From: Candidatus Peribacterales bacterium
GTDB taxonomy: Bacteria; Patescibacteriota; Gracilibacteria; Peribacterales; Peribacteraceae
Assembly: GCA_020058765.1 (NCBI GenBank)
Contig: JAGVDM010000001.1
Coordinates: 116,908-180,907, forward strand
Reading direction: 5' to 3'
DNA length: 64,000 nt
This document shows, one piece after another, positions 17,571 through 27,273 of the stretch. The notes beneath the pieces are model-generated. The model was not told the origin of the DNA. It saw only the letters and a program-made list of their open reading frames with translations, and searched no databases. The position numbers and the translations under genes are program-made. Every line of letters begins with the position of its first letter. Positions within the stretch are counted from its first letter, which is position 1.

Positions 17571-19967
17571 ATGTTGTTCTTCCACCATCGCACGGCACAC
17601 GTCGACCGCCGCCAGCGAATCCTGATCGCGGCGGGGGTCGTGTGCGTGCTTGTCATCGGCTTCGCACTGCTGCCATTACCCGGCGCAATTTGGCGGCCCC
17701 CTCTGCAGACTCCGATTACGGTTACCGATCGCGAAGGTCGCTTGCTCTTCTCCGCGCGCCAAACAAACTTCGGCGCGCAGGCGCCGATTGCATTCGAGGA
17801 GATTCCCACGCACATCCGAGACGGCCTCGTCGCGATGGAAGATCGTGGATTCTATGGGCACCCTGGTGTGAGCATCCGCGGCGTCGCACGCGCATCCCAA
17901 CAGAACCTTCGTTCCGGCAGAGTCATCTCTGGTGGATCTACACTCACGCAGCAACTCGTGCGCATCCGCCTCAACCCCAAGCGAAGAAGTGTGTCGTACA
18001 AACTGCGTGAAATGTATCTCGCGCTCAAGGTCGATGCGCTGTTTTCGAAGGAAGAAATCCTCGAGCAATATCTCAATTCCGTGTATTTCGGCCACCAGGC
18101 CTATGGGCTGCGCAGTGCCGCGCAGACGTACTTCGGCAAGGAGCCAGGGGAGCTGTCCATTGCCGAATCCGCATTACTCATTGGCGTCGTGCAGTCACCT
18201 GTTTCCCTCGATCCATTCAAGAACCGCGCAGGGGCAATTGCTCGTCGCGATCGCGTGCTCAATGCATGGGTGGAGACAGGCGTCATTACCGCCGAAGATG
18301 CCGAGCAAGCACGAAACGAATCCCTGCGGCTTGCTCCTGATCGCGTAGACATCCTCGCGCCGCACTTCGTGTTCTGGGCACTTGAGCAGGCAGGTGAAGA
18401 TGTTGCGCCAGGCGCAGAACTGCGCACCACGCTCGACCTGACATTGCAGCAAGAAATTGAAAGGATCGTTGATCATCGTCTGCTGGAGCTTGCAGAGAAG
18501 AACGCCACGTCCGCAGCAGTGGTGGTGCTGGATGCGAAGAACGGAGACATCCTCACGATGATTGGTTCTGCCGATTACTTCGATGCACTTCACGACGGCG
18601 CAGTGAATGTTGCGATTGCTGCGCGTCAGCCGGGTTCCGCGCTCAAGCCGTTCACATACGCGCTCGCGCTCGCTGGTGGAGATACAGCTGCAACTACAGT
18701 GGCCGATACTGAAGTGCAGCTGCTGACGGAGGAAGGGAACCCCTACACACCTCGTAACTACGATTACGATCTGCACGGCTTGGTGCGCTACCGCGAGGCA
18801 CTCGCGAATTCCTATAACATCGCTGCAGTAAAGGTGCTCGAGAAAGTCGGCGTGCAGCGGTTCATGGAATTCTTGCGTCGTGCCGGTATCACTACCCTCA
18901 CGCGTGATCCCGAGTTCTACGGTCTTGCACTCACCCTCGGCAGCGGCGAAGTCCGCCTGCTTGAGCTTGCCGAAGCCTACGGCATTTTTCCGCGTGGTGG
19001 CGTCACACTCCACACACGCACATTTCTCGATGAACCTGTAGTACCTGGCGATACTATTCTCGATCCCCGCGTGGCATGGATTATCAGTAATATTTTGAGC
19101 GACGCATCTGCACGTTTGCCGGAATTCGGAGAAGGCACGCCGCTTTCTGTGCCGCCACACCGGGTGGCTGCCAAGACTGGCACCACGCGCAACGCACGCG
19201 ACAACTGGGTGGTGGGGTACACGTCGGATCGTATTGTGGGCGTGTGGGTGGGCAATGCAGACAACACACCCATGAAGGGCACGTCTGGTGTTACGGGCGC
19301 TGGGCCGATCTTTCGTGATGCTATGGCGGCTGCACTGCGTGGTATGCCGCCTGCGGATTTCCCTCGCCCCGCAGGTATGAGCACCATCGCAATCTGCCCC
19401 CTCTCCGGCAAGCTCCCCACCAGTGAGTGCTCTCGTACCATGCAGGAAGTATTTGTTGCGGGTACCGAACCCACGGAGCCAGATGACATCTACCGTCGTG
19501 TGCCGATTGATCGGCGCAACGGCCTGCTGGCCAATGCGAGCTGCCCCGAAGAGTTTGTAGAACAGCGCACGTTCACACTCTTCCCTGCGGATGTTCGCTC
19601 ATGGGCGAGGGAGAACGGCTTCCGCGAACCGCCTGTGCAGGTGTCACCATTATGTGGCGGTGTCGCAGAGGGGCTGCCCGACGTAGCACGCGATACACTC
19701 CACATCACACAACCGCAGCCGGGGGACAGCTACTTGCTCGATCCACTCATTCCAGATGAGAACGAGCAGATCACGCTGGAAGCTAGAGCAGGCACGGCAA
19801 TACACACTGTTGAGTGGCTTGTGGACGACGTTTTGGTTGGTACTGGCACAGCCCCCGACTTCCGTATTCGTTGGCGGCCGATCGCTGGTGTGCACCGCAT
19901 TGTTGCGCGCACAGTCGATCAAGCCGCCTCTGTGCAGATTCTCGTGGAAAACGGAGTATCTCGATGA
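17571..19967 (+). CDS. pbpC: penicillin-binding protein 1C
   Basis: 798 residues: transmembrane anchor (about 17-38), glycosyltransferase 51 domain with the catalytic glutamate in MEDRGFYGHPGV (Glu90) and GGSTLTQQLVR, transpeptidase domain with SALK (Ser356-Lys359), SYN (414-416) and KTGTT (535-539), and a C-terminal BiPBP-type beta domain with PGDSYLLDP. It polymerises and cross-links peptidoglycan outside the membrane. It starts three bases after the macroglobulin stop, so the two are surely cotranscribed; in other bacteria the pair is proposed to protect and repair the wall after protease attack. Confidence 0.96.
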   Translation: MLFFHHRTAHVDRRQRILIAAGVVCVLVIGFALLPLPGAIWRPPLQTPITVTDREGRLLFSARQTNFGAQAPIAFEEIPTHIRDGLVAMEDRGFYGHPGVSIRGVARASQQNLRSGRVISGGSTLTQQLVRIRLNPKRRSVSYKLREMYLALKVDALFSKEEILEQYLNSVYFGHQAYGLRSAAQTYFGKEPGELSIAESALLIGVVQSPVSLDPFKNRAGAIARRDRVLNAWVETGVITAEDAEQARNESLRLAPDRVDILAPHFVFWALEQAGEDVAPGAELRTTLDLTLQQEIERIVDHRLLELAEKNATSAAVVVLDAKNGDILTMIGSADYFDALHDGAVNVAIAARQPGSALKPFTYALALAGGDTAATTVADTEVQLLTEEGNPYTPRNYDYDLHGLVRYREALANSYNIAAVKVLEKVGVQRFMEFLRRAGITTLTRDPEFYGLALTLGSGEVRLLELAEAYGIFPRGGVTLHTRTFLDEPVVPGDTILDPRVAWIISNILSDASARLPEFGEGTPLSVPPHRVAAKTGTTRNARDNWVVGYTSDRIVGVWVGNADNTPMKGTSGVTGAGPIFRDAMAAALRGMPPADFPRPAGMSTIAICPLSGKLPTSECSRTMQEVFVAGTEPTEPDDIYRRVPIDRRNGLLANASCPEEFVEQRTFTLFPADVRSWARENGFREPPVQVSPLCGGVAEGLPDVARDTLHITQPQPGDSYLLDPLIPDENEQITLEARAGTAIHTVEWLVDDVLVGTGTAPDFRIRWRPIAGVHRIVARTVDQAASVQILVENGVSR

Positions 19968-20070
19968 TCTCGAAATGCTCTCCAAATAAAGCAAATCCTT
20001 GGTTGCAGGGGGAACGGTGACCATATACTCTTTCCCTCCACTTTTGAGCCTGTACTCTGCCCGGACTTCC

Positions 20071-22206
20071 ATGACTCTCTCCAACCGAGATCTGGCCGCG
20101 TCCCCCGCTCTAGAGCAGGAAATAGGCAGTGCCCAGACCAACGGAGTAGTCGTTCCCGAGAACGGGAACGGCGATCATGGTATCGCGGAAATTCCCGAGA
20201 TTGCCTACGTGCAGGAGGAGTTTGGCGCGTGGCTCAAGTACTTACTTGAACGTAATGGTATCGAGATTGATGCGGCTCAAAGCCGCGCGATCGATATCGT
20301 TGTGGCACAGTTCGCAGACCGCTGTTACAAGTTGCTCGATGAGCAGCTGTTCCCCAACGCGATCAATCGATATGCCGAGCGCGATTTGAAGGAATTCTAC
20401 GTTTCGAAAATTCGGGAACAGCTTACGAGCGATAAGGCATCCGCAGCGGTGATCCTCGATCAGGCGATCTACCATATGGTGCGCCAGGAACTCGGCAAGG
20501 ATCACCCGAATCAAATTGTGGAATTAAGTATGGGGCGGCCGCATGCGAACCTCTACACGTCCGCTGCCGGGGGAAAGGTGTCACGCGTTGGCTATCCTTC
20601 ACTGGAGGAGCAGGTGCGTCAGATCAAGGAGCAGATCGGCGATCGTAAAGCGTTCTTGGTGGACGATACAACCGTAGAAGGAGGGACTTTCAATACCGCA
20701 ACAGAGCTGTTAAAGCAGGGAGGAATACAGATGGCAGATCTAGAGAAGCATTTGGTGTACTTCCTTACTCTCCGTGAGGAAACAGGAATGAAGCGCAAAT
20801 CGCCGCCATATACGAGGAGCGTCAAAATGACGAATTCGCGAGGCTCGATTGAGCTACGCGAGTGTTCCGTGTTCGGCGGTGCCCAAGAAGCCACATCTGC
20901 GGACAATTCCCGCGCGGTGGTCATTCCGGCGTTTCCCCCCTTCAGCGACGGCACGGCATTGCGCATGGCGAAAAATGGCGTGAGCATTCTCAATATTGCC
21001 GAGGCCGCAAGCGAATTAAATCAGCTCAACAAGGAATTTGCGGAAGACCTCGGGGGTATCCTTGGGAAGGGGCCAAAAGGCATCACACTCGGTACGTTCA
21101 ACCTCGTACCTGCCGATCCCGCGGAGCAGCGTGAATCTGCTCCGAATGATCCAACAGAGATGATCGGACAAGGTCGGGCGTTCATGCGTCATGCTATGGC
21201 GAAGATCCTAGGGAAGGAGCTCCCTGCGAATGAGTCGCTGGAAAAATATCTTGCAAGCGTACCTCTCGTTGATTATCTGCAGATTGCCAAGGAACACACC
21301 GAGAGGCAGCCGAAACCAGCAATCAACACGGTCTGCGTGGATACCGACGGTACCATCGCAGAGATGATGCCGGTGGATCCGGAGCTGCGGGAGATCGGTG
21401 GACCAATGCTCTTCCGGGAGACGCAGCTTGGATTCCATGTATATCAACGCGCAGCACGCGGTGTCCGCAAGTTACTGCGAACGAACCAACTCGCCACCGT
21501 GAGCAAGCTCGGCTCCGAGAATATCGAGCAAGTGTTGCAGCTCTTCTACCGGTGGAAGCTCGATGCGGAGGCGGAGCAGCAATACGGCGAAGAAGCCAAG
21601 GAGCGCATCCGCCAGATCTTTATTGAGGGCTACGGCAAAGGTAGAGGGCTCGTGGAAGCCGAGCGCTTCATCGACAGCATGCCCACGCGCTACCACGCGA
21701 TTCGTCACATGACGTGGGATCTGCCACTCGATGAAATTTACACCAAGAATGCCGAAGCGCAGCAGTTCGCTATGAACGTGCAGCGCCGCGGTGGCAAGCT
21801 CGTGTTTGTTACTGCATCACCGCGCATCCACGCCGTGAAGCTCCTCACGTCGCTCGGCATCATGCAGAATCCCGGCCCAGACCATTTCGAGCTCTATACG
21901 GTGGAAGATCTGTACGATCCGGAGACCGTCCCGCGCCGCCGAAATCCGCATCCCAACCAGATGTTCGTAGAGCGGGAGAAGAGCGTGATCTTGCAGCAGC
22001 TCCACGAGAACACCGGCGTGGAAAAGGGAAAGATCGCCATGGGGGGCGATGTATACCGCACCGAAGTGCAGCCAGCGCTCTTCAACGGGTTCCCAGCACG
22101 CATCGTGCGCAATCCTGCCCAGCTCAAACAGTACGCGATGGGTATTCAGCTCCCCGGCGACGACGCCATCAAGCAGGAAGATCTGTATCACGAATTCCAA
22201 CAGTAA
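20071..22206 (+). CDS. phosphoribosyltransferase-like and HAD phosphatase fusion protein
   Basis: 711 residues from ATG 20071. The N-terminal half contains a type I PRTase-like PRPP loop, FLVDDTTVEGGT (Val197-Asp198-Asp199 onward). The C-terminal half is a HAD-like hydrolase: VDTDGTI with Asp424 and Asp426, a cap region rich in helices, VFVTASP (motif II) and a GGDVYRTEVQPA acidic motif near the end. Together they suggest addition of phosphoribose to a base and dephosphorylation of a nucleotide, but no substrate can be named. A -10-like TATACT lies about 35 bases upstream. The following gene is a paralogue of the HAD half. Confidence 0.7.
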   Translation: MTLSNRDLAASPALEQEIGSAQTNGVVVPENGNGDHGIAEIPEIAYVQEEFGAWLKYLLERNGIEIDAAQSRAIDIVVAQFADRCYKLLDEQLFPNAINRYAERDLKEFYVSKIREQLTSDKASAAVILDQAIYHMVRQELGKDHPNQIVELSMGRPHANLYTSAAGGKVSRVGYPSLEEQVRQIKEQIGDRKAFLVDDTTVEGGTFNTATELLKQGGIQMADLEKHLVYFLTLREETGMKRKSPPYTRSVKMTNSRGSIELRECSVFGGAQEATSADNSRAVVIPAFPPFSDGTALRMAKNGVSILNIAEAASELNQLNKEFAEDLGGILGKGPKGITLGTFNLVPADPAEQRESAPNDPTEMIGQGRAFMRHAMAKILGKELPANESLEKYLASVPLVDYLQIAKEHTERQPKPAINTVCVDTDGTIAEMMPVDPELREIGGPMLFRETQLGFHVYQRAARGVRKLLRTNQLATVSKLGSENIEQVLQLFYRWKLDAEAEQQYGEEAKERIRQIFIEGYGKGRGLVEAERFIDSMPTRYHAIRHMTWDLPLDEIYTKNAEAQQFAMNVQRRGGKLVFVTASPRIHAVKLLTSLGIMQNPGPDHFELYTVEDLYDPETVPRRRNPHPNQMFVEREKSVILQQLHENTGVEKGKIAMGGDVYRTEVQPALFNGFPARIVRNPAQLKQYAMGIQLPGDDAIKQEDLYHEFQQ

Positions 22207-22209
22207 CCC

Positions 22210-23499
22210 ATGTCCGGCATACGAGCCGCACACCTGCTGGCAGATCTCGCACCGCATCTGCAACGGCTTGCGGAGCAGATGCAGGTGCAGCCGGAGCTTG
22301 CGCCAGACATTCGGCGTATTGCCGATATGCACGCAGCTCGATTGTTTGCGTTACTAAAAACAGATGTATTCACACATCGCGTGCAATTCCATTCGCAGCA
22401 CGATGGAGAGCAGTTTGATCCAGCCGCGCATACAGATGCGCTTGCGATCGTGCCGCAGCATCACCTCACGTTCCTTGCGCAGCAAGAGCAGCCAATACAG
22501 CAGCGCACACAAGATGTTCTCCGCTTACACGGTCGATTGGATGCTGGGGAAATTACTGCATCCGTTGCTGCGATCGAGCAGCAATTCATTGCCGACTGTG
22601 AGGTCGTGCTCGGTCGCCTACATGTTCCACATACCGATCCTGAGCATGGAACACTGCCACAGAAGACGGTTGTTGCGAGCGATATGGATGGTGTTCTTGC
22701 CGTGCTGCGTATGCAGAATCCCGAACACAAAGGACCGGTGCAATTCCGCGATACCCGCCTCGGCTCTGCGGTGCAGCGCAATGCAGAAGCGTTTGAAGAA
22801 GAAGTACGTGCTCGTGCAGGCGGTCTTGCTGCTCCAAACGACCACGATACAGAAAGGGGATTGCTGCCCTACTTCGTGCAGAAATACGGTTCGGTGATGG
22901 AGGAGGGGTGGGGAGAGGAATCGCAGCAACGTATTCGTCAGATCTTCCTCGAGAGTTATCCTGCTTCTCGAAGAGAAGAGGCTCTGCAGGCAGCGGAGCA
23001 GCATATTGCCGGTATGCCACTTGCGTATCATGTCTTCCGTCATAAAACATGGGATCACAATGTTGCTGATGTGTACGACATGGATCAACAAGCGGCAGAT
23101 TTTGCTATCCAGGTTATTGAGCGAGGCGGAACACTGCTCTTTGTGACTGCGGCACCACGCATTCATGCTCTAAAAATGCTCAAAGCATCCGGCGTCATGG
23201 ATGCAGTTGGCCCCGAAGGTTTCGAGTTGTATACCATGGAAGACATGTACGAACCCGGTACGGTAGAAAACCGCACTTTCGCCGAAGGCGACAAGGGTAC
23301 ACTCCTAGCCAATTGGGCTCAGCAGCGGGGTATCCCCAAAGACCAAATCGCTATGGGCGGTGATCAGTATCACAGCGATGTGGCACCGGTGGTGGCACAA
23401 GGCATCCAGTCTCGTGTTGTGAGCGGACCCGCAGGGTTGAATCGATACCTCGCAAGCATACGTCTGCCGCGCGATGAGGCTTCAGGAGCCCAGGAATAG
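22210..23499 (+). CDS. HAD-superfamily hydrolase, paralogue of the preceding C-terminal domain
   Basis: 429 residues starting three bases after the previous stop. The first 150 residues form a helical domain that is not recognised. The rest matches the HAD half of the upstream protein: DMDGVL (Asp158, Asp160), the shared block QQRIRQIFLESY, the shared HKTWDHNVADVYDMDQQA region, LFVTAAPRIHALKML and MGGDQYHSDVAPV. It lacks the PRTase-like domain. It probably arose by tandem duplication; likely a phosphatase on small phosphorylated metabolites, perhaps nucleotides given its neighbours. Confidence 0.75.
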   Translation: MSGIRAAHLLADLAPHLQRLAEQMQVQPELAPDIRRIADMHAARLFALLKTDVFTHRVQFHSQHDGEQFDPAAHTDALAIVPQHHLTFLAQQEQPIQQRTQDVLRLHGRLDAGEITASVAAIEQQFIADCEVVLGRLHVPHTDPEHGTLPQKTVVASDMDGVLAVLRMQNPEHKGPVQFRDTRLGSAVQRNAEAFEEEVRARAGGLAAPNDHDTERGLLPYFVQKYGSVMEEGWGEESQQRIRQIFLESYPASRREEALQAAEQHIAGMPLAYHVFRHKTWDHNVADVYDMDQQAADFAIQVIERGGTLLFVTAAPRIHALKMLKASGVMDAVGPEGFELYTMEDMYEPGTVENRTFAEGDKGTLLANWAQQRGIPKDQIAMGGDQYHSDVAPVVAQGIQSRVVSGPAGLNRYLASIRLPRDEASGAQE

Positions 23500-23550
23500 C
23501 CGCCCCCAGAGTGGTGTACCTGTCTTTGCGGTTAAATCCCCTCCCATACG

Positions 23551-23579
23551 TTGTTCTTGGGTCTCCTTCTCATTACAAT
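23551..23579 (+). promoter_or_regulatory. probable sigma-70-type promoter for the nucleoside hydrolase gene
   Basis: TTGTTC (23551-23556) and TACAAT (23574-23579) are spaced by 17 bases, placing the transcript start about 45 bases before the ATG at 23631. A hairpin-forming GGTCCG/CGGACT pair follows in the leader. This suggests the hydrolase and kinase genes can be transcribed apart from the upstream HAD genes. Confidence 0.5.
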
Positions 23580-23630
23580 CCGTTCTAGAGGGTCCGGTTC
23601 TACGGACTCTGCTCTCCGTTACTCGCATAT

Positions 23631-24629
23631 ATGACCCAGCGACCTCTGATCATCGACTGCGACACCGGCGAAGATGATGCAATCGCGCTCGTGCTTGCTT
23701 CGATGGCGGGTCTGCCGCTCAAGTACATCGTGACGTGTCATGGGAATACGTCACTTGAGAATGCCACCAGGAACTCAGCAGACATCATGAGTCTTGTGGG
23801 TGCATCCGACGTGAAGATCATTAAGGGTGCGGCCAAGGCGCTGGAGCCTCATAAGTTGGAAGGTGAAAACTTTACGGTGGGGGAGGATTTCATTGGCAAG
23901 AACGGCATCTGCAATGTGCAGCTCCCGCTTTCTCAATACGACAATATCCTCGACTTCGGTGACGACAAGTACATTGAAGAGCTTGCAAATCGCATCCGCG
24001 AGTGCGGTCCCGTTGATTACATCATCACGGGTCCTTGCACTAATTTCGCGCGTCTCTGCGAATACTTCGGCGAGGAGATCAAACAGCACATCAACTCGCT
24101 CACCATCATGGGTGGCGCGGTATACGTGACTGGCACGCGTGGTGCGGGCGTGCGCAACGTGCAGCACGATCGCGATCCTACGAAACCGTCCGACTCTTGG
24201 GCGGAGTTCAACTTCTACTGCGACCCGAAAGCCATCGAAATCACGCTGCGCGCAAACCTGAATCCACTCCTCGTGACGTGGGATATTTGCACGCGGTTTG
24301 AGGTGGGAATGGATGTCATTCAGAGCCTGCAATCCGACACACCCGGCGGCAAATTCGTCATGGAGCTCATGAATGCTTTCATGCAGAACTTCGGGATCAA
24401 GAACAAAACGCACTTCGAGCTCTGCGACCCGCTGACCATCATGGCGTACATGGGCTACGGTCAGGTGAATAAAGACGCGGTATGCATCATCACTGATCGT
24501 CATCACTTCGGGAAAAGCTACTCCGACATTGGGTGCCCAGAAGTACGGTACTTCTACGCATCGAAAGCAGAGGTGCCCGTGATCATCAACGACATGCTCA
24601 CAAAGATGGGCATTCACCGCACAGCCTAA
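23631..24629 (+). CDS. inosine-uridine-preferring nucleoside hydrolase family protein
   Basis: 332 residues. The hallmark calcium-binding motif is at the N terminus: DCDTGEDDA (Asp9, Asp11, Asp15, Asp16). Further conserved parts are VTCHGNTSLENATRN, TGPCTNFA, TIMGGAVY and, near the C terminus, CDPLTIMAYM. The family cleaves the N-glycosidic bond of ribonucleosides, giving free base and ribose. Base preference cannot be told from sequence. Its TAA overlaps the ATG of the PfkB kinase gene by one base, implying tight coupling: ribose released here would be the natural substrate of the kinase. Confidence 0.92.
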   Translation: MTQRPLIIDCDTGEDDAIALVLASMAGLPLKYIVTCHGNTSLENATRNSADIMSLVGASDVKIIKGAAKALEPHKLEGENFTVGEDFIGKNGICNVQLPLSQYDNILDFGDDKYIEELANRIRECGPVDYIITGPCTNFARLCEYFGEEIKQHINSLTIMGGAVYVTGTRGAGVRNVQHDRDPTKPSDSWAEFNFYCDPKAIEITLRANLNPLLVTWDICTRFEVGMDVIQSLQSDTPGGKFVMELMNAFMQNFGIKNKTHFELCDPLTIMAYMGYGQVNKDAVCIITDRHHFGKSYSDIGCPEVRYFYASKAEVPVIINDMLTKMGIHRTA

Positions 24630-25627
24630 TGGAACGCGACCCCGCCATCGTGGTACCCGGCGGCCTCAATACAGACTTCATCCTTACGGGACTGAGCCGC
24701 TTGCTGAAGCCCGGGGAGCTGGGTGCGGGTAGCACCATGGATATCAAGCCCGGTGGGAAGTCCCGTAACATTGCTCAGATGATCGCGAGCTTGAGCGGAC
24801 CTGGGAGTGTTGCCATGCTCGGGCGTACGGTGCGTGACCGCTTTGGGTTGTGGCAGGCACCCTACGAAGCACTCAAAGAAAGCGGCGTGAATGTAGATCA
24901 TGTGCAAGTGCTCTCTCCAGAGGAAGCAGGCACAGATTTGCCAGGTCTCGCGCTTATTCCCGTCGATCGTGATGGGCAGAATCAAATCTACTTGTACCCT
25001 GGCGCGAATGCAGACTTCTCCCCCGCAGACATTGATGCTGCGGAAGGGGTATTCGAAGGTGCAGGAGCGCAGAAGGGCATCCTCGCACTCTCGCTCGAAA
25101 TGCCACTGGCCACAGCCACGCGCGCTATTGCTCTCGCCAAGCGACATGCGCTCAAAGTGGTGCTGGATCCGGGCGGCATTAGCCCCAATCCTTCAGTCGA
25201 GGAATTGGATCAATACAAAACGCTGCTCGATGGAGTGGATCTCTTTAAACCCAATGAACACGAAGTGAAAGTTCTTACAGATATCGCCGTGGTGAATTTG
25301 GAAACAGCCATACAGGCAGCCAAAATTCTCCGGGATCTCGGTGTAGGTGCCGTGCTGATTACCGCAGGCAAAGATGGTGCCTATCTGCTTGCTGACGGCG
25401 TAGAGGAGCACATTCCCATCCCGAATGTGCAGATCAATTCTACCGCCCGTGATGCCACGGGTTGCGGTGACCAGACCATGGCAGCGCTCTGTGCTCGTTT
25501 ACAGGCAGGCGATAGCCTAACCCAGGCAGCACGCACAGGCGTGCTCGCAGGCACGCTGCAGTTCTACCGCACGGGTGTGCAGCCGGTTTCCGCTGCCGAG
25601 TTGGCGGAGTGGCAGCACAAGGCCTAA
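24629..25627 (+). CDS. PfkB-family sugar kinase, probable ribokinase
   Basis: 332 residues from ATG 24629, overlapping the previous stop by one base. PfkB features: GGLNTDFI near the N terminus, PGGKSRNIAQM (first signature), DLFKPNEHE and the second signature DATGCGDQTMAAL with the catalytic base Asp281. The usual GAGD reads GCGD here. The family phosphorylates sugars or nucleosides; ribose is inferred from the coupling to the nucleoside hydrolase, and adenosine is an alternative. The stop codon shares CTAA (25624-25627) with the convergent pckA. Confidence 0.88.
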   Translation: MERDPAIVVPGGLNTDFILTGLSRLLKPGELGAGSTMDIKPGGKSRNIAQMIASLSGPGSVAMLGRTVRDRFGLWQAPYEALKESGVNVDHVQVLSPEEAGTDLPGLALIPVDRDGQNQIYLYPGANADFSPADIDAAEGVFEGAGAQKGILALSLEMPLATATRAIALAKRHALKVVLDPGGISPNPSVEELDQYKTLLDGVDLFKPNEHEVKVLTDIAVVNLETAIQAAKILRDLGVGAVLITAGKDGAYLLADGVEEHIPIPNVQINSTARDATGCGDQTMAALCARLQAGDSLTQAARTGVLAGTLQFYRTGVQPVSAAELAEWQHKA

Positions 25628-27258
25628 AGCCCTGGGCACGCTGCGCGAATGACCGGATCTGTCACGGTCTTCCCAAATGTTTTTGTGAATGCCGCAGCGA
25701 ATTCCTGTGCCAGTTTTTCGGCTGCTGCTGCATAGTCTTCGGGGTTCTTCCATGTGCGTTCTGGGTCAAGAATCGTACTCTCCACCCCCGGGCACGATGT
25801 GGGCACACTAAACTTCCACAGAGGATCCTCGCGCATGACGGCCGAGTCGAATGTGCCGTGTTGCACTGCTTGTACGATCGCACGTGTCACGTCGATATCC
25901 ATTCGTTTCCCTGTGCCGTAGCCACCGCCCGTCCAGCCTGTATTCACTACATACACATGGGTACCGTGCTTGCTCATACGTTTTGCCAACAGATCGGCGT
26001 AATCCTTGGGATTGCGCGGCATAAACGGCCCACCAAAGAATCGCGAGAATGCCGACACTGGGGTGGTAATACCCGTTTCGGTACCGGCGAGTTTGCTCGT
26101 GTAACCCATAAGGAACCAGAGCATTGCTTGCGCGGTAGTGAGCCGTGCGATTGGTGGCAATACGCCGTTGGCGTCTGCAGTCAGGAAGATGATGGTCTCC
26201 GGATGTGTGCCACAGGCACCGGGCTTTGCACTCGGCAGAAAGTCGAGAGGGTACGACGCTCTCGAGTTCTCCGCGAATCGGTCATCGTCCACATCTACCG
26301 TGCCATTGGGGTACACCATGGCATTCTCAATGATCACACCGCTTTGCGCAGTAGCACGATGTGAGAAGACGGCGCTATGAATCTGCGTTTCCTTTGTCGC
26401 ATCCAAGCGGATGAGTTTTGCATAGGAGCCGTTCTCCAAATTCGCGACGCCATTCTCTGACCACAGGTGTTCATCGTCACCGATAAGTGTCATCCCTGCG
26501 CCCATAGACAGGGTAGTTTTCCCTGTGCCCGAAAGGCCTAGGAAGAGCGTCGTTTTTCCGGTGGCATCCTCATTGGCGCTGCAATGCAGTGGTAGCACGT
26601 CATGCTCCGGTAGCAGGTAATTCATCACCGTAAACATGAGCTTCTTCACCGCGCCGCAGTACGCTGTGCCATACACAAAGCCAATGCGACGATCGAAATC
26701 CATCGCAATGCACATATCAACCACCTTGCCATCTACTTCTCGCAGCACACCCTGGTACTTCTCGGTAGAGAGTTTCGTATGCGGAAGGGCAATGAGCGTG
26801 AATGGCTTGTCTCCAAAAACACTCGCATTTCCGTGTATGGCAGGTCGGAACATATTCTCGCAAAAGAGCGCTGTGAGCGGACTATCTGTCACCACCCGCA
26901 CAGGCAGCGCAAATGCAGCATCCGCACCGAGCGAGCGGTCGCTCACAAATACCTCTTGGCGATCTTTGAGTACGTCGAGCGCGTCATTGAGCAACTGGTC
27001 GAATACGGCAGACTCCATGGGGATGCAGGTAGGCGACGACCAGTCGATATGCGCCTCAGATGCAGCATGGCGCACAATATACGTGTCTTTTGGAATGCGT
27101 CCGGTCTCTGCCGCGCGCGTCCAGGTGGCAAGCGCTCCAATGGGCAGCTCCAGCGCTTCACGATGCTCCAATACTGATGCAATCAGTGCGGCGCGCGACA
27201 TGTTTCTCTTCGCCTTCTCGTGAGTTGCCACGCGTTCCAATGCTTGTGCTGGAGACAT
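25624..27258 (-). CDS. pckA: phosphoenolpyruvate carboxykinase (ATP)
   Basis: 544 residues, the usual length for the ATP-dependent family. Motifs: YGTAYCGAVKK (substrate-binding lysine), the P-loop GLSGTGKTTL at 241-250, LIGDDEHLW (metal-binding aspartates) and GYTSKLAGTE. It interconverts oxaloacetate plus ATP with PEP plus CO2, linking C4 acids to gluconeogenesis or, in reverse, to fermentative ATP yield. It shares its stop tetranucleotide with the kinase gene and is followed upstream by an aminotransferase gene on the same strand, 15 bases away, which would supply or use keto acids. Confidence 0.96.
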   Translation of the reverse strand: MSPAQALERVATHEKAKRNMSRAALIASVLEHREALELPIGALATWTRAAETGRIPKDTYIVRHAASEAHIDWSSPTCIPMESAVFDQLLNDALDVLKDRQEVFVSDRSLGADAAFALPVRVVTDSPLTALFCENMFRPAIHGNASVFGDKPFTLIALPHTKLSTEKYQGVLREVDGKVVDMCIAMDFDRRIGFVYGTAYCGAVKKLMFTVMNYLLPEHDVLPLHCSANEDATGKTTLFLGLSGTGKTTLSMGAGMTLIGDDEHLWSENGVANLENGSYAKLIRLDATKETQIHSAVFSHRATAQSGVIIENAMVYPNGTVDVDDDRFAENSRASYPLDFLPSAKPGACGTHPETIIFLTADANGVLPPIARLTTAQAMLWFLMGYTSKLAGTETGITTPVSAFSRFFGGPFMPRNPKDYADLLAKRMSKHGTHVYVVNTGWTGGGYGTGKRMDIDVTRAIVQAVQHGTFDSAVMREDPLWKFSVPTSCPGVESTILDPERTWKNPEDYAAAAEKLAQEFAAAFTKTFGKTVTDPVIRAACPGL

Positions 27259-27273
27259 AGAAATAGGGGAGAA

